From: Nocardioides carbamazepini
GTDB taxonomy: Bacteria; Actinomycetota; Actinomycetes; Propionibacteriales; Nocardioidaceae
Direction: 5' to 3'
Length of the DNA: 64,000 bases
NCBI RefSeq assembly: GCF_024614185.1
Contig: NZ_JAHTLF010000013.1
Coordinates: 62,001-126,000, forward strand
The notes beneath the pieces were generated by a model. The model was not told the origin of the DNA. It ran no database searches and saw only the letters and a program-made list of their open reading frames with translations. Made by a program: the position numbers and the translations under genes. This document shows, one piece after another, positions 57,117-64,000 of the stretch. How positions within the stretch are numbered: position 1 is the stretch's first letter; the number at the start of each line of letters is the position of its first letter.

Positions 57117-58427
57117 GTGAACCCAAGAATTCCGTCGCGGGAACAGGCCCGCACCCGTGCCCTGGACCGTCTGATCAAGCAGCGCCGCGACCTACACCGG
57201 CACCCAGAGGTCGGCTGGACCGAGTTCCGCACGACCGCACTGGTCGTGGCCGAGCTCGTCGCCGCCGGCTTCGACGTCACCTTCGGCCGCGAGCTGTATG
57301 ACGGCGCGCCGCGGATCGGCCTGCCTCCCCTCGAGTCGATCGAGGCCGCCTGGGAGGCGGCCCGTGACGACGGCGTACCGAACGCGGTGCTGGACCCGAT
57401 GCGGGGCGGGTTCACCGGCGCGGTGGGCCGCCTTGACACCGGACGGCCCGGACCGGTCCTGGCGATGCGCTTCGACCTGGACGGGCTGCCCCTGCAGGAA
57501 AGCCGGGACGAGCACCACCGCCCGGCCCGGCTCGGCTTCGGCTCCGTCCACGATGGGGTGATGCACGCCTGCGGTCACGACGGTCACACCGCCGCCGGGC
57601 TCGCGGTCGCCCGGGCGGCCGAGGTGCTCGCGTCCGACCTGTGCGGCGAGCTGCGGCTGTTCTTCCAGCCGGCCGAGGAGGGGGTGCGCGGTGGTCAGGC
57701 ACTTGCATCCGGCTCGGCCCTCGACGGGGTCACCCATCTCATCGCGTTCCACCTCGGCCTGACCGCACCGACCACCGGGCAGGTCGTCGCCGGCGCCACG
57801 GACCTGCTGGGCACCGAGAAGCTCCGGATCCGGTTCACCGGCGAGCGCTCACACGCCGCCCTCGCGCCCGAGGGGGGCCGCCACGCACTGCTCGCAGCGG
57901 CGACCGCGGCACTCGGCGTCCATGCGATCGGCCCCCACAGCGCCGGGCCGACACGGGCGAACGTCGGACTGCTCCGATCCGGCACGAGCGCCAATATCAT
58001 CCCGGAGAAGGCGGAGATGCGGCTCGAGCTCCGCGCGTCGCACGATGCCGCGCTGGCCTGGCTGCGCGACCGGACCCGAGCCGTGCTCGAGGGCGCCGCC
58101 ACGGCATACGGCTGCGAGGTCGAGCAGGAGGTGGTCGGCCGGGCCACGATCGGAAACAGCGACGCCACCCTCGCCGCCGTGGTGGCCGATGCCGCACGCC
58201 GGGTCCCCGGGCTGCGGGAGATCGTCGACGCACGCACCTTCGGCGCCAGCGACGACGCCGCCGACCTGATGACGGCCACACAGGAACGGGGCGGTCTGGC
58301 CACGATGACGTTGGTCGGCGCCGACCTCGCCGGCGCTCATCACACGGACACCTTCGACTTCGACGAGGCCGGGCTCGTCCACCTGGTCGACCTGGCGACC
58401 GAGTGCGTCATCGAGGTCCTGGGCTAG
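57117..58427 (+). CDS. M20D amidohydrolase, AbgA-like
   Basis: 436-residue M20 metallopeptidase. It resembles AbgA, the subunit of p-aminobenzoyl-glutamate hydrolase, along its length, including RRDLHRHPEVGWTEFRTTAL, the long N-terminal insertion with FGRELYDG, GGFTGAVGRLDTGRPGPVLA and MHACGHDGHTA (metal ligands). Further ligands are in FFQPAEEGVRGG and the C-terminal GAHHTDTFDFDE. GTG 57117. Such enzymes cleave N-aroyl or N-acyl amino acid amides. Its stop overlaps the serine hydrolase by four bases, tail to tail. Confidence 0.9.
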   Translation: MNPRIPSREQARTRALDRLIKQRRDLHRHPEVGWTEFRTTALVVAELVAAGFDVTFGRELYDGAPRIGLPPLESIEAAWEAARDDGVPNAVLDPMRGGFTGAVGRLDTGRPGPVLAMRFDLDGLPLQESRDEHHRPARLGFGSVHDGVMHACGHDGHTAAGLAVARAAEVLASDLCGELRLFFQPAEEGVRGGQALASGSALDGVTHLIAFHLGLTAPTTGQVVAGATDLLGTEKLRIRFTGERSHAALAPEGGRHALLAAATAALGVHAIGPHSAGPTRANVGLLRSGTSANIIPEKAEMRLELRASHDAALAWLRDRTRAVLEGAATAYGCEVEQEVVGRATIGNSDATLAAVVADAARRVPGLREIVDARTFGASDDAADLMTATQERGGLATMTLVGADLAGAHHTDTFDFDEAGLVHLVDLATECVIEVLG

Positions 58428-59518
58428 CCGGAGCTCGCCGTCGTGAGTTCGACGAAACGGCGGCGTAGCGAGGCGACGGCCGCCCGCTGCGCCGTCGTCA
58501 CGGCGGTGACGCAGTTGGTCAGCAGGATCGCGATCTGACCGCTCTCGTGTGCCCAGGCGCCGGTGCCGGTGGAACCGATCTGCCCGATCATCCGTCCGCG
58601 GGCGAGCGAGCCGCCCGACCAACCGGGCGAGGCGATCTCCCAGCCCAGGCCTCGGTCCGGCGCCGGCGCGGCGGCGTCCGCCGCGGGGCCGCGCGAGCGC
58701 AGCCGGGCGAGTTCCTCGAAAGCAGGCCCGGGCCGGGCCAGCCGGGCCACCGCGGCCGCGACGCCGGACGCGGTGCCGAACAGCCCGGCATGTGGGGCGA
58801 CGCCTCCCAGGCTTGCGGCGTTGCGGTCGTGCACCTCACCGACGAGGTCACGCTCGCGCCAGCCGCAATGATCCATCGGCGCGACCGCAGCGCCACCGGG
58901 CACCGCGAACGCGAGGTGCTCGTCCGCGTGGCGAGCGAGGTATGCCGCCGCGGCCTCCCTGAAGGTCGTGCCCATGGCGCGGGCGATCACTTCGCCCAGC
59001 ACGATGAAGCCCAGGTCGCTGTAGGCATTGTGGTCGAACACCCCGTCGCGCGTCCTCGGCGCCGGCGAACCGGCCGGCAGGTGCAGGACCCGGTACAGCG
59101 CGGTGCGCTCGTCCACGCCCCAGGTGTAGAGCGGTGTGGTCGGCGCTGCCCCCGAGGCGTGGCACAGCAGGGACATCGGGGTCGCCCGGGCCAGGGTGCC
59201 CGTGGGCGGCATCCAGGTCCAGCCGACGTCGGGCAACAGGTCCTCGAGCGGAGCATCCGGGTCCAGTAGCCCCTGGCGCATGCACCCGAGCACGAGCGGA
59301 ACGGTGACCAGCACCTTGGTCAGCGATGCCAGGTCGAACCACGTGTCGACGGAGGCGGGCGCTCCTGCCGCGTCCTCACCGACGGCGACCACGACCTGGT
59401 CCCCTGGCTCAGGAGATCCCGGCCGGAGCACGATCGCAACGGCGGCGCTCGCACCCGTCCCGGCGCTACGCAGCAACCCCTCGATACCCGCCGCCAGGTC
59501 AGCGCTCCAGCGTTCCAC
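58424..59518 (-). CDS. Serine hydrolase (beta-lactamase class C family)
   Basis: 364-residue class C beta-lactamase-fold hydrolase. Nucleophile motif SLTKVLVT (SxxK), YSDLGF (YxN-like) and a C-terminal GSTGTGAW in place of KTG. No signal peptide: cytoplasmic or leaderless esterase/amidase. It is the last gene of the binding-protein/permease operon, three bases after the MalG-type gene. Confidence 0.88.
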   Translation of the reverse strand: MERWSADLAAGIEGLLRSAGTGASAAVAIVLRPGSPEPGDQVVVAVGEDAAGAPASVDTWFDLASLTKVLVTVPLVLGCMRQGLLDPDAPLEDLLPDVGWTWMPPTGTLARATPMSLLCHASGAAPTTPLYTWGVDERTALYRVLHLPAGSPAPRTRDGVFDHNAYSDLGFIVLGEVIARAMGTTFREAAAAYLARHADEHLAFAVPGGAAVAPMDHCGWRERDLVGEVHDRNAASLGGVAPHAGLFGTASGVAAAVARLARPGPAFEELARLRSRGPAADAAAPAPDRGLGWEIASPGWSGGSLARGRMIGQIGSTGTGAWAHESGQIAILLTNCVTAVTTAQRAAVASLRRRFVELTTASSG

Positions 59519-59521
59519 CGC

Positions 59522-60346
59522 TCATCCCTTCATGCCGCCCACCCGCATGCCGTCCATGAAGTACCTCGACAAGGCGAAGTACAACAGCACGACCGGAAGC
59601 GCGGCAATCGTCGCGGCCGCCATCAGCAGGCCGTAGTTCGTGTTGAACTCACCTTGGATCGACGCCATGCCGATCTGCAGCGTGTACTTGTCAGAGTCGC
59701 GCAGCAGGACCAGCGGCAAAGTGAAGTCATTCCAGTGCTTCAGGAAGGTGAAGAGGCCCAGCACGGCCAGCGGCGGCTTGCAGAGCGGGAGGATGATCCG
59801 GGTGAAGATCCTCCACTCCGAGGCACCGTCCAGCCGCGCGGCCTGGATCAGGTCGGTCGGGATGGTGGAGATGAACTGGCGCATCAGGAAGACGCCGAAC
59901 ACGTCTGCCAGGCCGGCCAGCACCACCCCGCCGAGGCTGTTGGCGAGCCGGAGGTCGTTGAGGATCAGAAACAGCGGGATCAGCGTCACCTGCGCGGGCA
60001 GCGCCATGGTGGCGAGGATGACAGCGAAAGCTGCCCGCTTGCCGCGGAACTCGAACTTCGCGAAGACATAGCCCGCCATGCTGTCGATCAGCAGGTGACC
60101 CAGCGTGATCGCCGTGGCAACGATGAGCGTGTTGACCACCCAACGCATGACCTGGGTCCGCTCGAAGAGCAGACGGAAGTTCTCCAGGGTCGCGTGCGCC
60201 GGATAGAGGTCCGGGGGCGTCTTGATCACGAATTGCCCGGGCGTGAGCGCCGTGGTCACCATCCAGTACAGAGGGAACAGCGAGATCAGCCCGGCGAGCG
60301 CGACGACGCAGACGCTCGCCGATCGGAGCACTCGGTCCTTGGTCAC
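59522..60346 (-). CDS. Carbohydrate ABC transporter permease, MalG type
   Basis: 274-residue CUT1 inner permease with about six helices. GTG 60346 follows AGGAGAACTG. The EAA loop TDLIQAARLDGASEWRIFTR (EAA-like, with the conserved Gly) and the C-terminal YFMDGMRVGGMKG are typical MalG features. Partner of the MalF-type gene eight bases upstream. Confidence 0.94.
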   Translation of the reverse strand: MTKDRVLRSASVCVVALAGLISLFPLYWMVTTALTPGQFVIKTPPDLYPAHATLENFRLLFERTQVMRWVVNTLIVATAITLGHLLIDSMAGYVFAKFEFRGKRAAFAVILATMALPAQVTLIPLFLILNDLRLANSLGGVVLAGLADVFGVFLMRQFISTIPTDLIQAARLDGASEWRIFTRIILPLCKPPLAVLGLFTFLKHWNDFTLPLVLLRDSDKYTLQIGMASIQGEFNTNYGLLMAAATIAALPVVLLYFALSRYFMDGMRVGGMKG

Positions 60347-60354
60347 CAGTTCTC

Positions 60355-61296
60355 CTAGTACTCGTGGTCCGACTTGAGCAGCCGGAACTGAAGGGCCGTG
60401 AAGGTCGCCGCGAGGGCGAAGAGGACCATGGCGATGGCGCTCGCCTTGCCGTACTCGCGGTACTGCAGGCCGGCGACGTAGGTGTACTGGGCGAGGGTCA
60501 TCGTGGCGTACCCCGGACCACCACCGTTGGTCATGATGTAGACGCGCTCGAATAGCTGGAACGCCTGGATGGTGTAGATCACCGACAGGTAGAGAGTGAC
60601 CGGCTTCAGCAGCGGCCAAGTGACCGCGAAGAAGGTGCGTATCGGCCCGGCTCCGTCGACCGACGCCGCCTCGTAGAGTTCCTGAGGAAGCCCGGACATG
60701 GCGGCGCTGTACATGACGACTCCCCCGCCGGGCAGTACCAGGATGGTGCTGAGGATCAGCGTCGCCATTGCCTGTGACGGCGACGCGAGCCAGTCTTGAC
60801 GGTCGATCCCGAGCCCCGACAGAACGCTGTTGGCGAAACCGTAGGCGTTCGGGTTGAAGATCCACTTCCAGACCATTGCCTGGATGATCACCGACACGAC
60901 CAGCGGCAGGTAGTAGATCGCCCGGAGCGGAGCGGCCACGCGCGCGGACAGCGGCCGCAGCATGGCGGCGATCACGAGCGCCAGCGTGATCTGGAAGGTG
61001 ACGACGACGACAGTGAAGAGGACGGTGTTGGTCAGCGCCTTGCGGAAGATCGGATCACCGGCGAGTGTCCGGTAGTTGTCCAGCCCGACCCAGGTCCTAC
61101 TGCCGGGGGCGGCGTCGAAGAAGCTCAGCCACACGGCCTGCAGCACCGGCAGCACGACGAAGAAGACGAACATGACCACCGTCGGCGCCAGCATGAGCAG
61201 GACGAAGTACGGCGGTCGCCAGCTCCGCCGCGGCCGGGTCTGCAATTCGTCCTCGCCCGGCGACCGATCCGGTGCGTCCGCGACGCCGCTCATCAT
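60355..61296 (-). CDS. Carbohydrate ABC transporter permease, MalF type
   Basis: 313-residue permease. ATG 61296 (MMSGVADAPDRSPGEDELQT) is preceded by GAGGGAGG; the open frame upstream overlaps the binding-protein gene. EAA-loop SGLPQELYEAASVDGAGPIR. Six helices with a cytoplasmic charged N terminus. Confidence 0.93.
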   Translation of the reverse strand: MMSGVADAPDRSPGEDELQTRPRRSWRPPYFVLLMLAPTVVMFVFFVVLPVLQAVWLSFFDAAPGSRTWVGLDNYRTLAGDPIFRKALTNTVLFTVVVVTFQITLALVIAAMLRPLSARVAAPLRAIYYLPLVVSVIIQAMVWKWIFNPNAYGFANSVLSGLGIDRQDWLASPSQAMATLILSTILVLPGGGVVMYSAAMSGLPQELYEAASVDGAGPIRTFFAVTWPLLKPVTLYLSVIYTIQAFQLFERVYIMTNGGGPGYATMTLAQYTYVAGLQYREYGKASAIAMVLFALAATFTALQFRLLKSDHEY

Positions 61297-61339
61297 CCTG
61301 CCTCCCTCGGACGCAGCGCTCTTTTCTCGAGTCAAGGCG

Positions 61340-62686
61340 CTACCCCAGCAGCCCTTGTACAGGCGCCGCGATCTCCCGTAGGGCCGCCGACGCCGACTTC
61401 TCACCGGTCAGCGCGCTGTCGCGGGCCGGCCCGAGGTACTGCCCGTCGATCTGGCTCCATTTCTCGATGTTGGGCTGGACGTAGACACTGTCGAGGAACG
61501 AGGCGATCTTCGCCTTCGCCGGGTGGTACGCCGCGAAGTCCCCCCGCGCGCTCGCCCGCGCCGCGGGCGCCTGCCACCACTGCAGCTTCTCGCCCGCCAG
61601 GTCAGCGCCGACCTCGGGGCCGGTGATGTAGGAGGCGAAGAGCTGCGCCGCGCCGACCCGGTCCTCGTCGTCCTGCTGGAGGACGCCGACGTAGCCCAGC
61701 GCCGTCCAGGTGGTCGGGTCCCCCGCACCCCGCGGACTGGGGACGACGTCCCAGTCGGTCCCGTAGCGCCACGACGGGTCCGAGGACAGCTGCGTGGCGA
61801 GGGCCGCGGGGTTCTGCAGGACGCTGACCCCTCGGTTGACGAACAGGTTGACCGAGTCGTCGTACGCGAACGAGACGACCCCCGGGGCGGCCGACCCGTC
61901 CGCCACAACCTCCGCCCACTTCGTCAGTGCCGACGCCGCCTCCTTCGACGAGTACGTCCACCGGGACTGATCCTTGTCGAGCGGTCGAGCCCCGTCGAGG
62001 AGCATGAAGGAGTAGTCCCCTGAGTAGAACGCCCACCCCGCCCTGTTCTCCGCCACGCCCGACAGCCGCTCGAGCGACGAGCGGAAGGTGTCATAGGTCC
62101 AGCCGTCCGTGGGCACAGGCACACTCGCCTCGCGGAAGTGCTGCACGTTGACGAACTGGAACCACGGCACGATCCAGAGCGGATACCCCGCCAGCTCGCC
62201 CTCGACCCGCGATGCGGCCAGCGCACTGGCGTCGTAGTCGGCGAGATCCGCGCTCCCCAGGTCGGGGATCGCCAGCGCGCCGGCCGCGGCGTACTTCAGC
62301 AGCTCGGGACCGGTACTGGAAAAGACGTCCGGGCCCGCACCCTGTTGGAGGATCGCGATGTCGTACTTCTGGTTGGTCGCGTCGCCGGCCGGATCGCCGA
62401 TCGGCTTGACCGTGATCGTGGGATACCGCTTCTGGAATGCCTTGATCGCCGCGTCCGTCGTCACCGAGTCGGAGTTGGCCCCGCCGGGGCTGTAGTTGCG
62501 GCGCCAGAACTCGATCGTGGTCGCCTGCTTCGGCGCCCGCGCCGGGACCTTCGTTCGCGCGGCAGCACCCCCGCCCGATGTACCGCCGAGGCCGCATGCC
62601 GCGAAGGAGGTGGCGAGACCGAGGCCCCCGGCCATCTGCAGGAATCCGCGCCGGGTGCTTCCCGGCGCGACAACGGTTCGAACCAT
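61340..62686 (-). CDS. Sugar-type ABC substrate-binding lipoprotein
   Basis: 448-residue family-1 extracellular solute-binding protein. Start ATG 62686 (TTG four codons upstream is possible). Signal: twin arginine STRRGFLQM followed by GGLGLATSFAAC, suggesting Tat export and lipid attachment. The binding part has ATTIEFWRRNYSPGG, PTITVKPIGDP, IAILQQGAGPDVF and YVQPNIEKWSQID. The ligand may be a sugar, polyol or conjugate. Confidence 0.92.
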   Translation of the reverse strand: MVRTVVAPGSTRRGFLQMAGGLGLATSFAACGLGGTSGGGAAARTKVPARAPKQATTIEFWRRNYSPGGANSDSVTTDAAIKAFQKRYPTITVKPIGDPAGDATNQKYDIAILQQGAGPDVFSSTGPELLKYAAAGALAIPDLGSADLADYDASALAASRVEGELAGYPLWIVPWFQFVNVQHFREASVPVPTDGWTYDTFRSSLERLSGVAENRAGWAFYSGDYSFMLLDGARPLDKDQSRWTYSSKEAASALTKWAEVVADGSAAPGVVSFAYDDSVNLFVNRGVSVLQNPAALATQLSSDPSWRYGTDWDVVPSPRGAGDPTTWTALGYVGVLQQDDEDRVGAAQLFASYITGPEVGADLAGEKLQWWQAPAARASARGDFAAYHPAKAKIASFLDSVYVQPNIEKWSQIDGQYLGPARDSALTGEKSASAALREIAAPVQGLLG

Positions 62687-62717
62687 GCGACGCTCCAATG
62701 CTCAAGGTGTAGGCGTA

Positions 62718-62734
62718 CTGTGGTCCAACCACAG
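62718..62734. promoter_or_regulatory. Operator copy 2, perfect palindrome before the binding-protein gene
   Basis: CTGTGGTCCAACCACAG: 7-base perfect arms around CCA. It is 32 bases before the binding-protein ATG. TGTGGT/ACCACA fits GntR/FadR-type TGGT-N-ACCA sites. Confidence 0.8.
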
Positions 62735-62776
62735 GCCACTGTCAATAGCCTGTCTGTGCAGACTTGAATTGTGGCC

Positions 62777-62791
62777 TGTGGTCGGACCTCA
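62777..62791. promoter_or_regulatory. Operator copy 3 before the iron-type alcohol dehydrogenase gene
   Basis: TGTGGTCGGACCTCA, nearly identical to copy 1 (one base different). Together with copy 2 it forms a 12-base perfect inverted repeat ACCACAGGCCAC (62728-62739) and GTGGCCTGTGGT (62771-62782), so two sites on opposite strands could be bridged by one regulator. Confidence 0.75.
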
Positions 62792-62806
62792 TGCTAGGTT
62801 CCGGGC

Positions 62807-63952
62807 ATGCGAACAGGCGTGTATCGGCACCTCAATCCCCTGGCGATCCACTACGGCGCGGGCGTGACCGCCGAGCACCTCGACAGCGAGCTCACCGCGC
62901 TCGGCGCGTCCCGGGCCGTGATCGTTACCGCCGACGCCCTGCTCGGTTCCCCGGCCATGGCCTACCTGGTGGCCTCGTCCCCCGCACTCGTCGCTGAGCG
63001 GCTGGTGACGGTCCGCGCCCACGCCCCGTTCCAGGACGTCCTCGCGATCGCCCGCCTCGTCCGTGCGTCGTCTGCCGACGCCGTCGTCGCCCTCGGCGGT
63101 GGCAGCGCGATCGACGCCGCCAAGCTCGGCTCCCTGGCGGCCAGCGGCGCTGACGAGGTCCTCCACCCGGGCGACCTCTCCGCCCTGGCCGCCCGGCCGC
63201 CGGCCGCCGTCGTCGCGAGCCTCGCCGTCCCCACCACGCTCTCCGCCGCCGAGCTCTGCGGCGCGGCCGGGTACGCCGACCCCGATTCACGCACCAAGGT
63301 CGGCATGTTCGTGGACGCGATGAACCCGGCGGCGGTGTTCTATGACCCGGTCGTCACGGAGGACACCCCAGAGCAGCTCTGGACCAGTACCGGCATCAGG
63401 GCGCTCGACCATGCGGTCGAAGGGCTGCTGGCCGGCACCAACCCCATGAGCGACGAGCTCGCGGCGGCCGCCGTACCCGCGCTCGTCAACGGGCTGCGGC
63501 GCTACGGCAGGGGCGACCGGTCCTCCCAGGTCCGTCTCGAGCTTCAGATCGGCGCGTGGAAGGCCTACAACGCGCCTCGCGAGTCGGGCGCCGGTCTCAG
63601 TCATGTCATGGGCAAGGCGATCGGATCGGTCCACGGCATTCCGCACGGCATGACGTCGTGCGTACTGCTCCCGTCAGTTCTGCGCCACTACGCCGCCCAC
63701 CCGGCCGGCTTGTCCGGCATCGAGCGACTCCGTGCCGGACTCGCCATCGACGCGCTCGGCCCCCGGGACATCCTCGACGCGGCCGCCGATCACATCGAGC
63801 AACTGGTCGGCGAGCTGGCGCTGCCCACGTCGCTGCGCACCTTCGGCGTACTGCCGGAGGCGCTGGCCGCGGCCTCCGCGGCGGTCGCGGAGCGAACCGG
63901 CGTCGCAGCGAACGACGTCCTGCGGATCTATCAGGCAGCGGCGGATAGGTGA
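62807..63952 (+). CDS. Iron-containing alcohol dehydrogenase family protein (maleylacetate reductase-like)
   Basis: 381-residue group III alcohol dehydrogenase fold. NAD-binding ALGGGSAIDAAKLGSL (95-110) is typical. Aligned by eye with FucO, the metal ligands are Arg198 instead of Asp, His202 (GIRALDHAVEG), His266 (GLSHVMG) and His280 (GIPHGMT). Loss of the Asp ligand resembles maleylacetate reductases, which also lack it. The reaction could be reduction of a ring-fission product or oxidation of an alcohol. ATG 62807 is 16 bases past operator copy 3. Confidence 0.87.
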   Translation: MRTGVYRHLNPLAIHYGAGVTAEHLDSELTALGASRAVIVTADALLGSPAMAYLVASSPALVAERLVTVRAHAPFQDVLAIARLVRASSADAVVALGGGSAIDAAKLGSLAASGADEVLHPGDLSALAARPPAAVVASLAVPTTLSAAELCGAAGYADPDSRTKVGMFVDAMNPAAVFYDPVVTEDTPEQLWTSTGIRALDHAVEGLLAGTNPMSDELAAAAVPALVNGLRRYGRGDRSSQVRLELQIGAWKAYNAPRESGAGLSHVMGKAIGSVHGIPHGMTSCVLLPSVLRHYAAHPAGLSGIERLRAGLAIDALGPRDILDAAADHIEQLVGELALPTSLRTFGVLPEALAAASAAVAERTGVAANDVLRIYQAAADR

Positions 63953-63959
63953 ATCCGGC

Positions 63960-64000
63960 CTAACGAGCGGTCGGGAAGCCCTTCGGCCCGGTGACGTGGG
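63960..64000 (-). CDS. Possible C-terminal end of a further minus-strand gene (partial)
   Basis: The minus-strand frame entering at the window edge reads HVTGPKGFPTAR and stops with TAG at 63962-63960. Composition and position beside the cluster make a real gene end plausible, but 12 residues identify nothing. Confidence 0.3.
   Translation of the reverse strand, partial: HVTGPKGFPTAR

Overview
The window reads as a chromosomal stretch of a very GC-rich actinobacterium. Third codon positions are almost all G or C, GTG starts are common, and most neighbouring genes overlap by ATGA or GTGA. The order leuS, degV, comEA, comEC, holA/rpsT, lepA, hemW, hrcA, dnaJ, rsmE, HIT, phoH, ybeY, CBS-domain gene is the conserved actinobacterial housekeeping backbone. 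Ni superoxide dismutase, KatG-FurA, IrtAB-like iron uptake and gene content point to Nocardioidaceae (Nocardioides-like), which is an inference.

Region 1 (1-32.5 kb) is that backbone, running mostly on the minus strand. It is interrupted by accessory genes: a GerMN/Gmad2 lipoprotein with a winged-helix protein (3-5 kb), an iron-box-controlled DUF2470 gene, an MBL hydrolase and DUF3097 (8-10.7 kb), a cytidylyltransferase/LicD-methyltransferase operon (10.8-13.1 kb), a Tat-type intradiol dioxygenase, an acyl-CoA ligase and a MOSC protein (15-18.7 kb). hrcA carries a perfect CIRCE element. leuS is preceded by what looks like a ribosome-mediated attenuator with a Leu-Leu-Leu leader peptide.

Region 2 (32.5-37.2 kb) is a five-frame, overlapping minus-strand operon behind a DtxR/IdeR-type iron box. 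It encodes a siderophore-interacting flavoprotein, a one-helix membrane peptide, a 28-residue frame and a heterodimeric ABC transporter in which one ATP site is degenerate. It looks like a split IrtAB-type siderophore importer.

Region 3 (37.3-48.4 kb) holds an SDR and a PhoX-like protein that converge on a nested palindrome, a chromate transporter, and a redox-defence block: AhpD-like protein, KatG-FurA, and a flavin reductase-Ni-SOD pair behind a SoxR-like/MerR-type promoter. An MmyB-type regulator with a divergent SDR sits inside this block.

Region 4 (48.4-64 kb) is a catabolic island. One eight-gene operon carries ALDH, SIS protein, gentisate-dioxygenase-like cupin, SDR, Gfo/Idh/MocA oxidoreductase, FAH hydrolase, FAD oxidase and a MalK-like ATPase. 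A second carries a sugar-type binding protein, two permeases and a serine hydrolase. Divergent single genes encode an AbgA-like amidohydrolase and an iron-type alcohol dehydrogenase. Three copies of a TGTGGTC-N-RACCWCA operator in the two divergent promoters tie these transcription units into one regulon, probably under a GntR-type repressor that is not in the window. The substrate is unknown: an aroyl-amide or aromatic-sugar conjugate, or a sugar acid, are the two readings offered.

No tRNA, rRNA, CRISPR array, insertion sequence or phage gene was recognised. No gap between genes exceeds about 300 bases; the larger ones are the hrcA/DUF2470 and leuS/ABC intergenic regions, described as regulatory features.
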